Positions 1 through 11,098 of a stretch of 64,000 nucleotides of DNA are shown here, piece by piece. The translations under genes and the position numbers were made by a program. Numbering within the stretch: position 1 is the first letter of the stretch; every line of letters begins with the position of its first letter. A model generated the notes under the pieces. The model saw only the letters and a list, made by a program, of their open reading frames with translations. It did no database searches and had not been told where the DNA came from. The stretch lies in assembly GCA_013372555.1 (NCBI GenBank), contig JAAPAX010000001.1, positions 806,001-870,000 on the forward strand, given 5' to 3'. This DNA is from Elsinoe arachidis (taxonomy: Eukaryota; Ascomycota; Dothideomycetes; Myriangiales; Elsinoaceae).

Positions 1-3000
1 TAGGGTGGGCTTATAGTAGAAGATGAGGAGGTTTGTGGGGAGGGAAGTCGAAGAGATGGTGAAATGTATTAAAGTAAGGGAGAGGGGCGGAGATAGGAAT
101 GATGGATGGAGACGCACCTGCAGTAGAGCCAGCGAAGCCGCCAGGAGGACGAACATGGAGAAGATCTGGTTCTCCGTCCCTTGCTGAGTATTCGGCATGC
201 GATAGAAAGAGAAGCCCACGAAGAGGCCGACCATCGCTCCAAGGATAATTTTGGCGTAGATGTACTTCAGACTCCGCCAGTAGTGCTGCAAGACCCGCTT
301 GGTGACTTGCGCAAACTGTGTGCCCAAAGACGCAGTGTATCTGTCATGCTTGACGGGCTTCGGCAGACCAGATCTCGAGAGCGTATGGTCCGCAGCGCTG
401 GATGTTCTTCGGACAGCTTTGAGACGTTCCAATTCCTCTTGCACCCAGTAGTACTCTGGACTTCGCTTCCAGGTGGCGTGCCAATCGATCTTGCCATGTT
501 TGCTCTTGGGGCCGGCTTCGTCGTTGATGACTCGCATAACCCACTCGGCTGGGTTCTCTGAGGAACGACATCGTACTGCACAGTGGCGCTCGAAGTAGGA
601 CTTGAGTCTGGAGGCGTCGTCTCCGATCTCGCCGAAGTAGACGGTCTTGCCGTCGTCTTGGAGAAGCAGGAGGCGGTCGAAATTGCGGAATTGGGTGATT
701 GATGGCTCTTGAATGGAGCACAGGATTGCTTGTCCAGCGTTCGCTAGCTTTCGTAACAGGTTGCAGATGCCCCAGGCCGTTTGGCTGTCTAGACCCGTGG
801 TCGGCTCGTCGAGGAATAGCAACAAGTCTGGTTTGGCAGCTAGCTCGATGCCAATGGTGACTCGCTTCTTCTGCTCGACGTTGAGTCCTTCCCCAGGTGC
901 ACCAATTGTGGCGTCTGCTAGCTCTTCCAAGTCGAGCATCACTAGGACTTGCTCTACATAGGCAAGCTTCTCCTGCTTCGGTGTGTTTCGGGGCTGTCGC
1001 AGTAGTGCCGAGAACCTCAATGCTTCCCGGACAGTTGATGTTTCCAAATGAATGTCTTGCTGCTGAGCATATCCTACACTCCGTTGGAAAGCGGCATTTC
1101 GCTGACTGCCATCCACAAGGATATCCCCTGAGACCAGACCTGTCTTTGCTCTCGAAGCCAGAACGTCCAGTAGTGTAGTCTTGCCGCATCCAGGTACTCC
1201 CATCAAAGCCGTCAGAGTACCAGGCTTGATCCAACCATCAATGTGATCGAGTAGTCGCTTTGTTTCCTTGCCGTCCTTGACATCGTAGCAGAGATTCTGC
1301 CAGTGCAGGATACTGCCGTTATGCTTGACCATTTCACTGGACACCGCGGAAGCTCCACTCATTTCACGAGGCCGGCCAGTGCTGATGGTCGACGTATCCT
1401 TGACGCTTTCCTCGTCATTTGTGCCTGCGAAGCGCACCACTAGCTTCCGCCTTCTTGGAAAAACTATGATCTCATTCTTCGCCTTCGTCGGCGATACGAG
1501 CTCTGCGGCAAGCAGATGGGAGATCAGGAAGCCGACCATGAAGACCAGAACAATTCCTACACTCATCCATTTGTTATTGTTGCGGAAGCCGTAAACAGCT
1601 TCGAGGTAAGCATCTCCACCCACGACCGAAGCACCGACCACACTGCCAGGAACATTGCAGATTTGCTGACCAAGAGCACGATTGCCATAGCCTGGAACGT
1701 GTTGCGAGCAAGGGAACTCCCTACCGGCAAACTCGTTGACCATGAGAGATTCGTAGGCGTAAGAGACTGGGTTTGCATACTTCAACCAGCTAGGAGAGGT
1801 CAGCCGCGGTTCATCGACGTGTGAAAAGGAGACATACCTTGACCATACCGGCATATAGTTTGTCGGGATTGGCAAGCCGGAGTATGCCACCATGACCAGA
1901 ATGCATAACGTGCTCGGTATCGATGCCCATGTCGTACTTCGCACGATGCTACCAACAGTGCGAAACATGCTAGAAAGGGTCATCGACATTATGAAGGAGA
2001 TCAGGAAGAAGAAGAAGAAAGCTGCAGACTCTCGGCGGAGGTTCGCCAAGAAGTAGAGGGGTATGCTAAAGCATGTAGTGTTGAGCACTTTCAGGGGAAT
2101 GCTGCCAAGGGTGGAAGCTAGCGCCTCTGCGGAGGGATGATAGAGAGCATGCCGGCGGTGCTTCTCGATCACGTTACGCCTGCTGTGGTGGTGACATATC
2201 TGCTGCCGTTAGCGACTGTGCTCCCCGTCTGGTAATCCACTGACCTCATTGGAGCTGTTCAGGATGCTGATCAGAAGTGTCAAGAAGAGTAAGACACCCC
2301 TTGAGAAGAAGGAAACAGTTCCGAACGGCAAATAGTAGAACACCGAACCAATGATGAGGCCTAGGACGGTGTTGACTAGAACTGGTAGAAGGTGCGAGAG
2401 CGGGACTGTCTTCTGCTGTTGAATGTCCCGCCAAAGGCACATCTTGACTTGCTGTGCGAAGGACAAGATATAAGGAGAGGTCGATCCCCTGGAACTACAT
2501 CAGCTTGTCACATACAACGCTCGCTTGTGTATCACTTACGTTCCCTTTGCCTGCTGCGCATTTCTCGATGCGATGAAATCTCTGGAGGAGTGTCCGCCAA
2601 TGGGGAACTTCTCTTCCCACTTGTAAATATCTCGAAGCAGATTCTGACGCTCCAAACTGTCTTGCCATAGGGTCGCAAAGTCGTCTGCCGATCGAGGTAC
2701 CAGACCATGGAAGCTTCGGCGCATTTTACGTTCGGCTTCCGAGGTTACAGAGGTAAGGAAGTCCGCGGTCGAAACTCCAGGTGAACACTCGAATCCCATC
2801 TGCTCAAAGTACTTGCGGGCATCCTTGGTCTTGCCGAAGTAGAGCTGTCTTCCTTCGTGGACGAGGAGAACTTTGTCGAACATCTGTGGACGTCAGACTC
2901 TTGCTTTTTTGGTTTAGCGTGTACACGCACCTGATATACATCCTCGGATGCCTGATAGAGGGAAACGAGGTTGCAGTGTTGCAAGAGGTCTGATCCCAGT

Positions 3001-4370
3001 CGTAAGTCCTTGCAGAATTCAAGCACTGAATCGCTGTCGAGTCCTCTAGTCGTATTGTCCCAGGCCTGGATTGGTGCTCCACTAAGAGCTACCTCGGCGA
3101 TACTAACGACTCGCCGCTCATCAGATGATAATCCGCGGCTGGACTTATCACCCATGCGGACATCTGCCAGATCGGTAAGGCCGTAAATGGCCATAATGAC
3201 CTCGCTCAGATGCACTGCCCAAAAGATCGGGCTGACTCCTCCTGGTATGCACCTCGGAGTACGCGTACGTGCAGCAAAGTACAGGGTATCAGCGACAGTG
3301 AGGTCTGGTAAGTGAGCATCATTCTCAGCAACGTAAATGACCTCGCCACGACAGCTTCCTTGTACATCGGACAAAGATAAGCCTATACCGAGTGTCAGTC
3401 CCTTCCGGCTCCATGACTGGCCGTGTATCGACCTACCTTGGAAGTTGAGGCTGCTACCCTCCTTCATACTCAGGCCTTGAGTCTGCCCAGTGATAGTCTT
3501 CATGAACGTTGAGCATCCAGAGCTTGGTGCACCAAGGACGAGGAGCATCTCTCCGGGCTTCACCATGCCTTCAAAGTCCTTCACGATCTGGACGGGCCAC
3601 CCTCCGCGGGGAGACAAGGTCCTCTTGATCGACTGCCCGACTTGCAATGTAGCATTGCCAACAGTGCCTTGGTAGCTGCTACCAGCTTGGTGGGCGTTGA
3701 CAGTCAGGTTGCGGAAAGCGATACCAGCAGTGCGTCTGGGATTCTTGGTGGGATCCCGAAGCTGCAAGATGGACCAGATCCAGTGCTTTGCAGAGAATGT
3801 ATCATTGCTGGGGTCGAGCTGAGCACCGGGGTTGGCGCTGAATGGATTCCACATTGTCTTGTCACCAAGAGACAGAGGCAGGCCAGCGACCAAGTTGTCG
3901 GCGCGGCGGTCATCGCGGAAGAAATTGAGCGTCTGGAGAGACTTGACCGCATTCCAGGAAGAAGCCTGTCGTTTATGGCCTTTGCTCTTTGAACGAGCGG
4001 AGCTGGGTCGAGAGTGGTGCTTTGAGCGATGTCTCGAATGGCGGAGCTGGCTGAATGCCAGTGGTGTAATCTCCTCTGGGACAGGATCCACGGTGACCGT
4101 CTGTGACTTGTTCTGGGTCTCAATGTGGCTAAGCTCGTAGCTGTTGTCCTCGGGCCTAGTGAGGGTTGCGGCTGGGCGTTCCAATGGGAGGTCTTTCTCG
4201 TACAATAGGTGACTCGAGCTGCGGCGAGGTGATTTGTCGGGCACAGCGGGTGAGCCATCTTGCCTGGTTGGCGTAGTTTTATGCGTCTTGGTCGATCTCT
4301 TGCTGGGCGTCTGCTGAGAAGGTAACGATTGTCGGTCTTTGGCGGGTTCTTTCTGCTTTGTAGGTGGCAT
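1..4370 (-). CDS. PDR-type (ABCG) multidrug ABC transporter, 3' end cut by the window
   Basis: A full-size fungal pleiotropic-drug-resistance pump, arranged NBD-TMD-NBD-TMD, that would export lipophilic compounds at the plasma membrane. The start at 4370 opens an unusually long Ser/Lys/Arg-rich cytosolic leader of about 170 residues. NBD1 has the Walker A GAPSSGCST, where Cys replaces the usual Lys as is normal for fungal PDR proteins, but its signature region reads LSSDERRVVSIAE instead of the usual VSGGERKRVS type. A first membrane domain lies at about 2490-1830. NBD2 (about 1230-750) is canonical, with Walker A GVPGCGKTTLLD, signature LNVEQKKRVTIG and Walker B LLLFLDEPTTGLDS. Introns I can place are 3383-3436, 2884-2930, about 2491-2537 and about 2170-2246; others follow near 1830 and from about 118 leftwards. 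The second membrane domain is mostly outside the window. The family is secure; substrate and subgroup are unknown. Confidence 0.88.
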
Positions 4371-5151
4371 CGTGCCGGTTCACTGTGTAACAAAATAGAT
4401 TAAGGCATTAAACAAATGTTAAAGAGAGACGTGAATGTATGAAAAGAGTGGATGGCAAACCGCAAAGACGAAGTGAGGACGATAGCCACGGGCAATATGG
4501 CAAATGAGCTCAGCATACCGTCAAGGGACCCGAAGTCGCGATGGAGGCTGAGCTTTCGCGACGTGAAGCAGATGATGCGACATGTCAGAGTCGAGACAGG
4601 CCTGTCTACGCACTTGATACATGGTAATGAAAACTCGTATCCTGTCGGGGTCAAGCAATGGTGATGATCTTCACAGTCTGCAAAGTAGCACATGACCGTG
4701 AGCATCGTGAGCGCGTAGTCAAGGGTACGACCTGGCGACGTCGTTGACTACCACGCGTTATCCTTGTCACCTCGTGCATCTTCAGTCGTTGTGGTAGATG
4801 CTCATGAGATGAGCAGGAAGACCGTGCGGGCAGCGGGAGAACGGCACACGATCCATCAACGCGCCATCCTGCCGGCACTGTCCATCCAAGATCTATTGTC
4901 AACCAGAACAAATGAGAGTCCAATGGGAAGATTTCGGGGCCAAAAAGACGTGTCGGGCGTAGTGGCGGGATGGGTGGAGGTGCGTCTCAAGATGGCGCCA
5001 AGGAAAAGTCCCAGACGTCCTGCAATGCAACATCAAACAGGCGAAACACTGGGACCAGAAAGTGCACACCACGTCAGAATCTTAGGTTTCGTTCGTGATA
5101 TCTAAGCCACACTCGCTTGATCCTCTTCCATGCTATGCCATGTCTGCAGCC
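4371..5151. other. Intergenic region upstream of the ABC transporter
   Basis: About 780 bases between the ABC transporter start and the CCZ1 stop codon. It should hold the transporter promoter and 5' UTR and the CCZ1 3' UTR. Short open frames here show no recognisable domain. No RNA gene or repeat was seen. Confidence 0.5.
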
Positions 5152-8007
5152 TCATCGACTTAGGCTCAGTAATCCTTCCACGTAACGTCTTGGGTCGAAG
5201 CCCATTCCTCCTGCCAGACTCGTTGGTCCCCAGCCCGCATTGCTACCGCCTGTGACATCGCTACCTGTCCAGCCCATCATGCCAGAGAAGTTTCTTGCCC
5301 CGCTCTGCTTCGGAGGGGTCCAGTCACTTGCTTTTCGCACCAGGACCGCGATGCGGCATTCGTCTGTGTCAAACTCGTCTGCGTGAGTGTACTTTGAACC
5401 ACTCGTCGCGCGAATCTGGCCTGCTTCCCTGTCCTCTGCAGCTGATTTTAGATCTGCCGCCGACGTCTGCGAGGAAGGAGGGAGACGCATCCAGACAACC
5501 CACCACCCGCGGCTGGTCTTTGCTGATTTCTCAATTTCGCGGGAGGCCCGGCGAGTACTGTCCAGCATCGCGAGAATCTGCGAGTGCACGTTGAGCCCTT
5601 CGATGCGCGACCATGTCGAATCCTCCCCGGTAGGCGAAAGCGCAAAGCCCTCTGCTGCAGCAGTGCCTGGCAGGGGTATGTTCGGAATCGACGAATGCAC
5701 TGTGAGACGGACGGGGTCGAACAACAGATCATAGACTGGTAAATTCTGCTGACCTTTACTGTTGGGACTTTCTGATGCTGACGGCTCTTGTGAGTCTTCA
5801 ATGCGCTGGGCAACGTTTGCCGAAGAAGTGCTGGCACTCATTGGCTTCTGTAGAGGAGTAAGGTGTCTGTGAAGATTCGAGTAGAATGAGGTCATTTGAA
5901 GTGATTCCTGTCTTTGCTCAAACAGGAACGCGAAGATGAATGGGCGGCGAATGTATATCAAAACTCTCAGGCGCTCCGGTCTCTGCGTAGTCATGTCATT
6001 TCTAAAAGTAGAAACGGACGACCCATCTGACTTTTCATCTTGATTGTCGTCAGGTCGAACAGGTTTGATAGTCTCCGCATGGATCGTGCGTAGCACAGTG
6101 CGATCCCCACCGTCTTCGTCCTCGGAAGCAGATTTGGCATCTTCGGGTCGAAGCGTGTCGCTACTCAGTGTGCCTTTGTAACCAATTAGGAAGTAACCGT
6201 CCGTCTCACGCCGGATCTGATCTGCAATCTGTGATTCGATGAGATGTCCATCAGGCATGGGATCCACATGTTTCAACGACTCATTGTTCTCCTCGATGTT
6301 TGATGTCATTCGTGAAGCGGCCGATTTCGTCGATTTTCGAGTGACTATGGATGGTCTCGTAGACTGCTTCTCTGGAGTGGCCGGCCTTGCGAGCTTGTTC
6401 AGTCCGAAGGTCAGGTATGTGACCCACTTTTCGTTTGATATCCCTAGAGTCGAGTCTTGCGCGCCGTCAGCTGCGGCTGCGCTCTCCGTATTTGTAGCTC
6501 TTGTGGTCGCTTCCCGTAGTGATTGCTCTGCTGATTTGACTATCGGGGGTGGTATGCCAGGTCGATGGTCAGTGGTGGGATCGGCTTTGGTGCTGGCGAC
6601 ATCGACTGCATGATCCTGTGAAGCGACACGATCATGTACTGCGGGCCGATCATCAGGTGGAAGACCAGGAATAGACGGCACTTTAGTGATGGGTACTTGG
6701 TCATCGCTAGGCTCTTGGGGAGGGTCCTTACTCTCCAATTCCATGTTTTGAGATGCCGCATTTGTCCCATCTGGCGCGCTCGTCTGCTCTTCGCTGGCGG
6801 AAATGCCAGATGTCGATGATGGAGCTCGCCGGTTGAGCTTCCGACGCTTGCGTGACGGATGATCTTTGACTCCGTATGCATGCTCTCCATAGACGTAGAT
6901 CTGCTGTATCCAATTCGAGATGTCCCTCACGCTGGCCCGAGATAATGACCCAGTGCCTCCAAATATGACACCATCACTTGCTTCTGCCGGTCTGCCACGA
7001 CCTAACCAGGGTATCTTTGCTTCCAGATCCCCCGCCGCTTTGCCCTCTGCTGTGACGGGGTTGCCGAACCGCGATACGACCATGTCAACCATCCCCTCTG
7101 TGTTGTGTATCAGATCCTCCAGGACTGCTCTTTCCCCACTGCCCCAGTCCTCTTCTCCAACGCCCATTCCAAGTTCACCTCCAGCGGACAGCTTCAAGCC
7201 ACCTAATACGTCCGCCGCCGGGTTTCCATGAAGTAGCACCTCCCAATATCGGCAAAATCGCCCCCAGTACCTGTCAAGAAAGCTACACAGCTTGTCCCTT
7301 CCAAGTCTTCCGAACAAAAACTCCAGAGAAGGCCCGTGATGCATCAAGAATGTCCTATGCGCCGCCAGGATCTGCTGCACCAACAATGCGGGTGTCGCCA
7401 CCTCTCTAGCCGAGTACTCCCACTGCTCACCCTCTGCGCCATCCTTGGCCTTCTCTTTCCCTCCCGCCTTGGGTAGCCTCGTCAAATCCACACTTGCAAG
7501 CACCCACCATCCCCTCTCCACCTCCTTCAGCACAACCCGACTCTTCTCCGTCTCCACACTCTCCGTGGCTTCCCCATCGCTGAATGTCCGTGCAAAGTCC
7601 ACCATCCCCTGTGCTAAGCCAATCTGCCGTAACCGCTCATTCTCCTGCTCCTTCTCCTGCTGTGCATCTCCCTTTCCGTCCGCATCTTGCCCTGAGCCAG
7701 CGGCCTTGCGGGCGAGCTTCGCGTCCCGATCAGCTCTCGAGTACCAGAATAGAAGCTGCTGGCGGAATGTCTCATCTGTGCGGCCCAGAGAGGGATTATA
7801 GATGGCGAGGAAGGAAAGTTGGGCCGGTATCACGGCAGGGACGGCGGGGGAGGTCATCGGGGACGCATTGTCAGAGGTCGGAGCCTTCGAGGAGGAGAAG
7901 GAGGAGGGCGAGGAGCAGTCGGACGGGATGTATGGATGTTGTGTCACAGTTGCGCATGCGCTGGTTGTTGCACGTGCAGGAGCTGGGCTGCCCTGGCGGA
8001 AAAGCAT
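5152..8007 (-). CDS. CCZ1: Vacuolar fusion protein CCZ1 (Mon1-Ccz1 Rab7/Ypt7 exchange factor subunit)
   Basis: Single-exon gene of 951 residues. With Mon1, Ccz1 forms the guanine-nucleotide exchange factor that activates Ypt7/Rab7 on late endosomes, autophagosomes and vacuoles. The N-terminal longin-type region carries the family pattern: LSFLAIYNPSLG near residues 67-78, an LLFWYS strand, then GLAQGMVDFARTFS and a Trp-rich ERGWWVLASVDL segment. The middle (about 350-650) is a long low-complexity insert rich in Ser, Pro and charged residues, usual for filamentous fungi. A conserved block RPFIFAFLFEQR follows near 690 and a final block ends with a Gly/Asp-rich tail. The start may instead be the Met at about residue 51 (MTSPAVPAV), just before the domain, because the first 50 residues are Ser/Ala/Pro filler. 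It is divergent from the formyltransferase gene, with only 129 bases between. Confidence 0.85.
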   Translation of the reverse strand: MLFRQGSPAPARATTSACATVTQHPYIPSDCSSPSSFSSSKAPTSDNASPMTSPAVPAVIPAQLSFLAIYNPSLGRTDETFRQQLLFWYSRADRDAKLARKAAGSGQDADGKGDAQQEKEQENERLRQIGLAQGMVDFARTFSDGEATESVETEKSRVVLKEVERGWWVLASVDLTRLPKAGGKEKAKDGAEGEQWEYSAREVATPALLVQQILAAHRTFLMHHGPSLEFLFGRLGRDKLCSFLDRYWGRFCRYWEVLLHGNPAADVLGGLKLSAGGELGMGVGEEDWGSGERAVLEDLIHNTEGMVDMVVSRFGNPVTAEGKAAGDLEAKIPWLGRGRPAEASDGVIFGGTGSLSRASVRDISNWIQQIYVYGEHAYGVKDHPSRKRRKLNRRAPSSTSGISASEEQTSAPDGTNAASQNMELESKDPPQEPSDDQVPITKVPSIPGLPPDDRPAVHDRVASQDHAVDVASTKADPTTDHRPGIPPPIVKSAEQSLREATTRATNTESAAAADGAQDSTLGISNEKWVTYLTFGLNKLARPATPEKQSTRPSIVTRKSTKSAASRMTSNIEENNESLKHVDPMPDGHLIESQIADQIRRETDGYFLIGYKGTLSSDTLRPEDAKSASEDEDGGDRTVLRTIHAETIKPVRPDDNQDEKSDGSSVSTFRNDMTTQRPERLRVLIYIRRPFIFAFLFEQRQESLQMTSFYSNLHRHLTPLQKPMSASTSSANVAQRIEDSQEPSASESPNSKGQQNLPVYDLLFDPVRLTVHSSIPNIPLPGTAAAEGFALSPTGEDSTWSRIEGLNVHSQILAMLDSTRRASREIEKSAKTSRGWWVVWMRLPPSSQTSAADLKSAAEDREAGQIRATSGSKYTHADEFDTDECRIAVLVRKASDWTPPKQSGARNFSGMMGWTGSDVTGGSNAGWGPTSLAGGMGFDPRRYVEGLLSLSR

Positions 8008-8136
8008 GGGGAACCAATTGGGGAAGCCGCCGTGTCCCCGCCGCGGAAAGGCTAAATTTGATACTGGGACATCGACGATGACATACTCCTTTTCGGAATT
8101 CTACCTGGTCATCATCGGAGTAGCTAGACTGGCTAT

Positions 8137-10194
8137 GTGATGATACTCAGACCGTGCCTGTATGTTCGTCGTCAGGCATGTTACCAATGGACGCAGCGGC
8201 GATGGCAGACAGGTGGCGTGCCTTCGATGGTAGTCGAGCGGCCAAAGATTCCTCCTCTCAAGATTCTTTTCTGCGGTTCGGATGAGTTCAGCATATACTC
8301 TCTATACGCGCTATGTAAGCTGCCATCTTCGGTGGTCGAGTCGATCGACGTCGTCTGCAAAACGCCGGCCAGGGTAGGGCGTGGCATGAAAGAGATCAGG
8401 CATCGTAAGTTCATCCAACTTCTTTATGAGCACTCGCTAAGCAATCCAGCACTCATCAAAGATGCTGCCGAGCAAGTGCATCTTCCCGTCCATCAGATAT
8501 CGACCTTTACTTCTTGGACCCCTCCTAGGCCGATTGATCTTGTCATTGCTGTTTCATTCGGTCTGCTGGTCCCACCTCGCATTCTGTCACTCGCCACGTA
8601 CGGCGGACTAAATGTGCATCCGTCCTTCTTGCCCGATCTTTACGGCCCTGCGCCTATCCACTGGGCCATGCTTCACGGTGATAAATACAGTGGCGTGACT
8701 CTTCAGACGTTGCACCCCACTAAGTTCGACCAAGGGGATATGGTGGACCAAACGCCACGGCCGGGCCTGGAACTGACGTATTCTGTCGATAAGAAGACCA
8801 ACAAGGCGCCAATTTACCGCAACGTGGATCGCTTAGGATTAGCTGGAGCAGAGATGCTCAAGGAGAACCTAGAAAGCGGAGCATTCTGGACTCGAAGGGT
8901 AGAGCCGACAATCGAAGGTGAAGCGAGGCATGCACGTAAGATCAACAAAGAGGATAGGCGAATCAAAATCCACGAGTGGACGGCAGAAGAGTTGCTACGC
9001 CGTGATTCAGTTCTGGCTCTGTTGTGGGATAGATCTACATACGGAGACCTCAGACGGGCAGAGACCTCTGTATTGGGCAAGGAATGGCAGGGAGACCCTG
9101 CTGGGCGGACGATACTATCGCAATGGGAAGATCTCAGCGAGCTGGTCATGCGCGCCAGGAATCGCAAGGGAGGAGACCGCAACGCCTGGTTCACAAGAAT
9201 CGAGCTCACAAGCGACGACCCTGGCGGATCTCCCATCACAGACTTCACTGCAATGGACAGCCCGAGCGACCATGGGGCCGATACTCTTGACTGTTTCCCG
9301 TCAGTCAGCGAGCCCCAAACCAAGCAACGAGGTCCCTTCTTACTCCGCAGAGGGACAGCCGATTGGGTTCTTGTCTTTCGCACAAAAGATGGCCGTTACA
9401 TTGGACCTGCCTACGCTCGCTACTCCAGCAAAGCTACAGTACCTATCAATGTATTCGTCGGCAGCCTCGTGAGTGCCGTCACCCAGCAGCGTCGAAAGGC
9501 GAAAGAACTAGAGCAAGGCGTCAAGAAGTGGCGACTACCAAGCGTAGAAGCAGAGCAGCCATCATCACCACCCTCAGAAGATGACCCACAACAAGTCGCA
9601 CCCTCCGCACCCGCATCCTCGATCCCCACCACACGAACTAGACCGACCACACAGACCACTCCAGCCCCCTCCTCTTCCAGCGGAGCTTCCATCCCAATAC
9701 CTTCCTCACCTGACGCCCCTCCTTCCTCATCATCAGACGGGCCCGCCACCCTCTCCTCAAACGATAAACCCACCCCCTCCCCCTTACGGAACCCTCCACG
9801 CTCCTCCCCACCACCAAGCACCGCCTCCATCCTCGCCACCATGCGCGCCAAAGCCCTCCGCCGCCACGAGCACAAACTCGCCGAACAGCGTGCCCGCGCT
9901 GCCCCTCTCATGGAGCAAAGATCCGTGTCGAAGCGTACTGCAGTTGACCGGGACCGGGACGAGCAGCGGGAGGGGAAGCAGGAGGGGAAGCAGGGGGAGA
10001 ATCGCGAGGGAGAGCAGGAGGGGAAGCAGGAGGATGACAGTGGGTTCAAAATCAGGAGGCAAGGAGGGCTCTCTCCCGTAAGGTATGAGGTTCAGACTGT
10101 GCAACGGATGAACGCGAGGCGAGCGCATGATCGATATGGCGGTGGGGAGGGGGATGGTGAAGGGCAGGGAGAGCAGAGCGGAGAGGGTGTGTAG
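8137..10194 (+). CDS. FMT1: Mitochondrial methionyl-tRNA formyltransferase with long disordered C-terminal tail
   Basis: A 685-residue single-exon ORF. The enzyme formylates Met-tRNAi with 10-formyl-tetrahydrofolate for mitochondrial translation start. The Arg-rich N terminus is a plausible mitochondrial presequence. The catalytic domain starts at KILFCGSDEFS (about residue 43). It shows NVHPSFLPDLYGPAPIHWA, the counterpart of the bacterial NxHxSLLPxxRG region with Asn and His kept, and later FDQGDMV, holding the catalytic Asp. The C-terminal OB-like domain runs to about residue 450 (YIGPAYARYSS). After it come about 230 residues rich in Pro, Ser and Thr, then a basic helix and a Glu/Gly/Lys/Gln repeat. 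Bacterial Fmt is about 315 residues, so the tail is a large addition. The coding strand turns from C-rich to G-rich inside the tail. Confidence 0.9.
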   Translation: MMILRPCLYVRRQACYQWTQRRWQTGGVPSMVVERPKIPPLKILFCGSDEFSIYSLYALCKLPSSVVESIDVVCKTPARVGRGMKEIRHRKFIQLLYEHSLSNPALIKDAAEQVHLPVHQISTFTSWTPPRPIDLVIAVSFGLLVPPRILSLATYGGLNVHPSFLPDLYGPAPIHWAMLHGDKYSGVTLQTLHPTKFDQGDMVDQTPRPGLELTYSVDKKTNKAPIYRNVDRLGLAGAEMLKENLESGAFWTRRVEPTIEGEARHARKINKEDRRIKIHEWTAEELLRRDSVLALLWDRSTYGDLRRAETSVLGKEWQGDPAGRTILSQWEDLSELVMRARNRKGGDRNAWFTRIELTSDDPGGSPITDFTAMDSPSDHGADTLDCFPSVSEPQTKQRGPFLLRRGTADWVLVFRTKDGRYIGPAYARYSSKATVPINVFVGSLVSAVTQQRRKAKELEQGVKKWRLPSVEAEQPSSPPSEDDPQQVAPSAPASSIPTTRTRPTTQTTPAPSSSSGASIPIPSSPDAPPSSSSDGPATLSSNDKPTPSPLRNPPRSSPPPSTASILATMRAKALRRHEHKLAEQRARAAPLMEQRSVSKRTAVDRDRDEQREGKQEGKQGENREGEQEGKQEDDSGFKIRRQGGLSPVRYEVQTVQRMNARRAHDRYGGGEGDGEGQGEQSGEGV
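9955..10040. repeat. Purine-rich imperfect minisatellite in the FMT1 tail
   Basis: Imperfect repeats of a GAGGGGAAGCAG-like unit, encoding EGKQ/EGEQ repeats in the tail of the formyltransferase. The coding strand is almost all purines here. Likely unstable in length between strains. Confidence 0.6.
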
Positions 10195-11098
10195 ATAGAT
10201 AGATGGATATCTGGGGCAAGATAAAGGGGTATGATGGGATGGTGGAGAGGGACTTGGAGGGGTGTAATTATGGGAGGACTGGGGATCACGGCACTGGCAA
10301 ATGTGGGAAAAGGTTGTGATGCTGTATTATCCAACGATGGCTTTCTCTCTACCCCTCTCTCCTCTGTCCGCGCCAGTGATGGGCTCGCCTTGCTTTACAA
10401 ACGGGAATTAAGTCCGTGGTTGACATAGTGAATGGCGACAAGTCTCTTTCGTCCGTTCCCGAGCTGTACTCCTCCATGCTCCTCCAGCCACCGTCTCCTG
10501 ATACAAGATGTGTCCCTCCACCCATGCCTGTCCGTTTCCACCTCAGTCCGTAGAGACTGGTCCCCCCTCTCCTTCGTCTTTTGTATTGCTTTTATATGGC
10601 CGTCCTGTGCCGCCTTAACAGCCTCCTGAGCCTTCCGACAATTATGAACAAGAATCCGCGTGGGTTCGGTGATGCAGTAGTGGTGAAAGGAGAAATGGTG
10701 TAATCCCGAAAAGAAAACGAAACGCCGTGCTGATGCAGTCGATGATGCTGAAACGCGCTTGTCCGCCGAATGTGTGCTCGCTTGCTCGTTCCAACGCTGG
10801 TGATGATATTCGTAAAACCGTGACGGAGTTGTGCACTTGCTTGATGAGTGCAGTCGCTGAGTCGAGAAGTGAATAGAAGAGATTTGTGGTGATTGAGGAG
10901 ATTGTGGTTTGTCCAAAGCTTTGGTGTTGGACATTGGTAACTCGACCGACAGAAATTAGAAGAGGCAATTGCCGCGGCCGTGAGAGAAGAGAAAACTCGT
11001 CAATCGTGAATCTTGAGTGGTCGAGTCAGACGTGCCAATGCCGGTGTGCGCTTGTGATGTAGATTCCGTTTTGAAGAAGTTGTTTGTGGGTGGTGAAT
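10195..11098. other. Convergent intergenic region (FMT1 and casein kinase 3' ends)
   Basis: About 900 bases between two convergent genes, so mostly 3' UTR and terminator sequence. It opens with a short TAGA run overlapping the FMT1 stop codon. Open frames here, for example 10395-10934 on the minus strand, resemble no family known to me. Confidence 0.5.
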
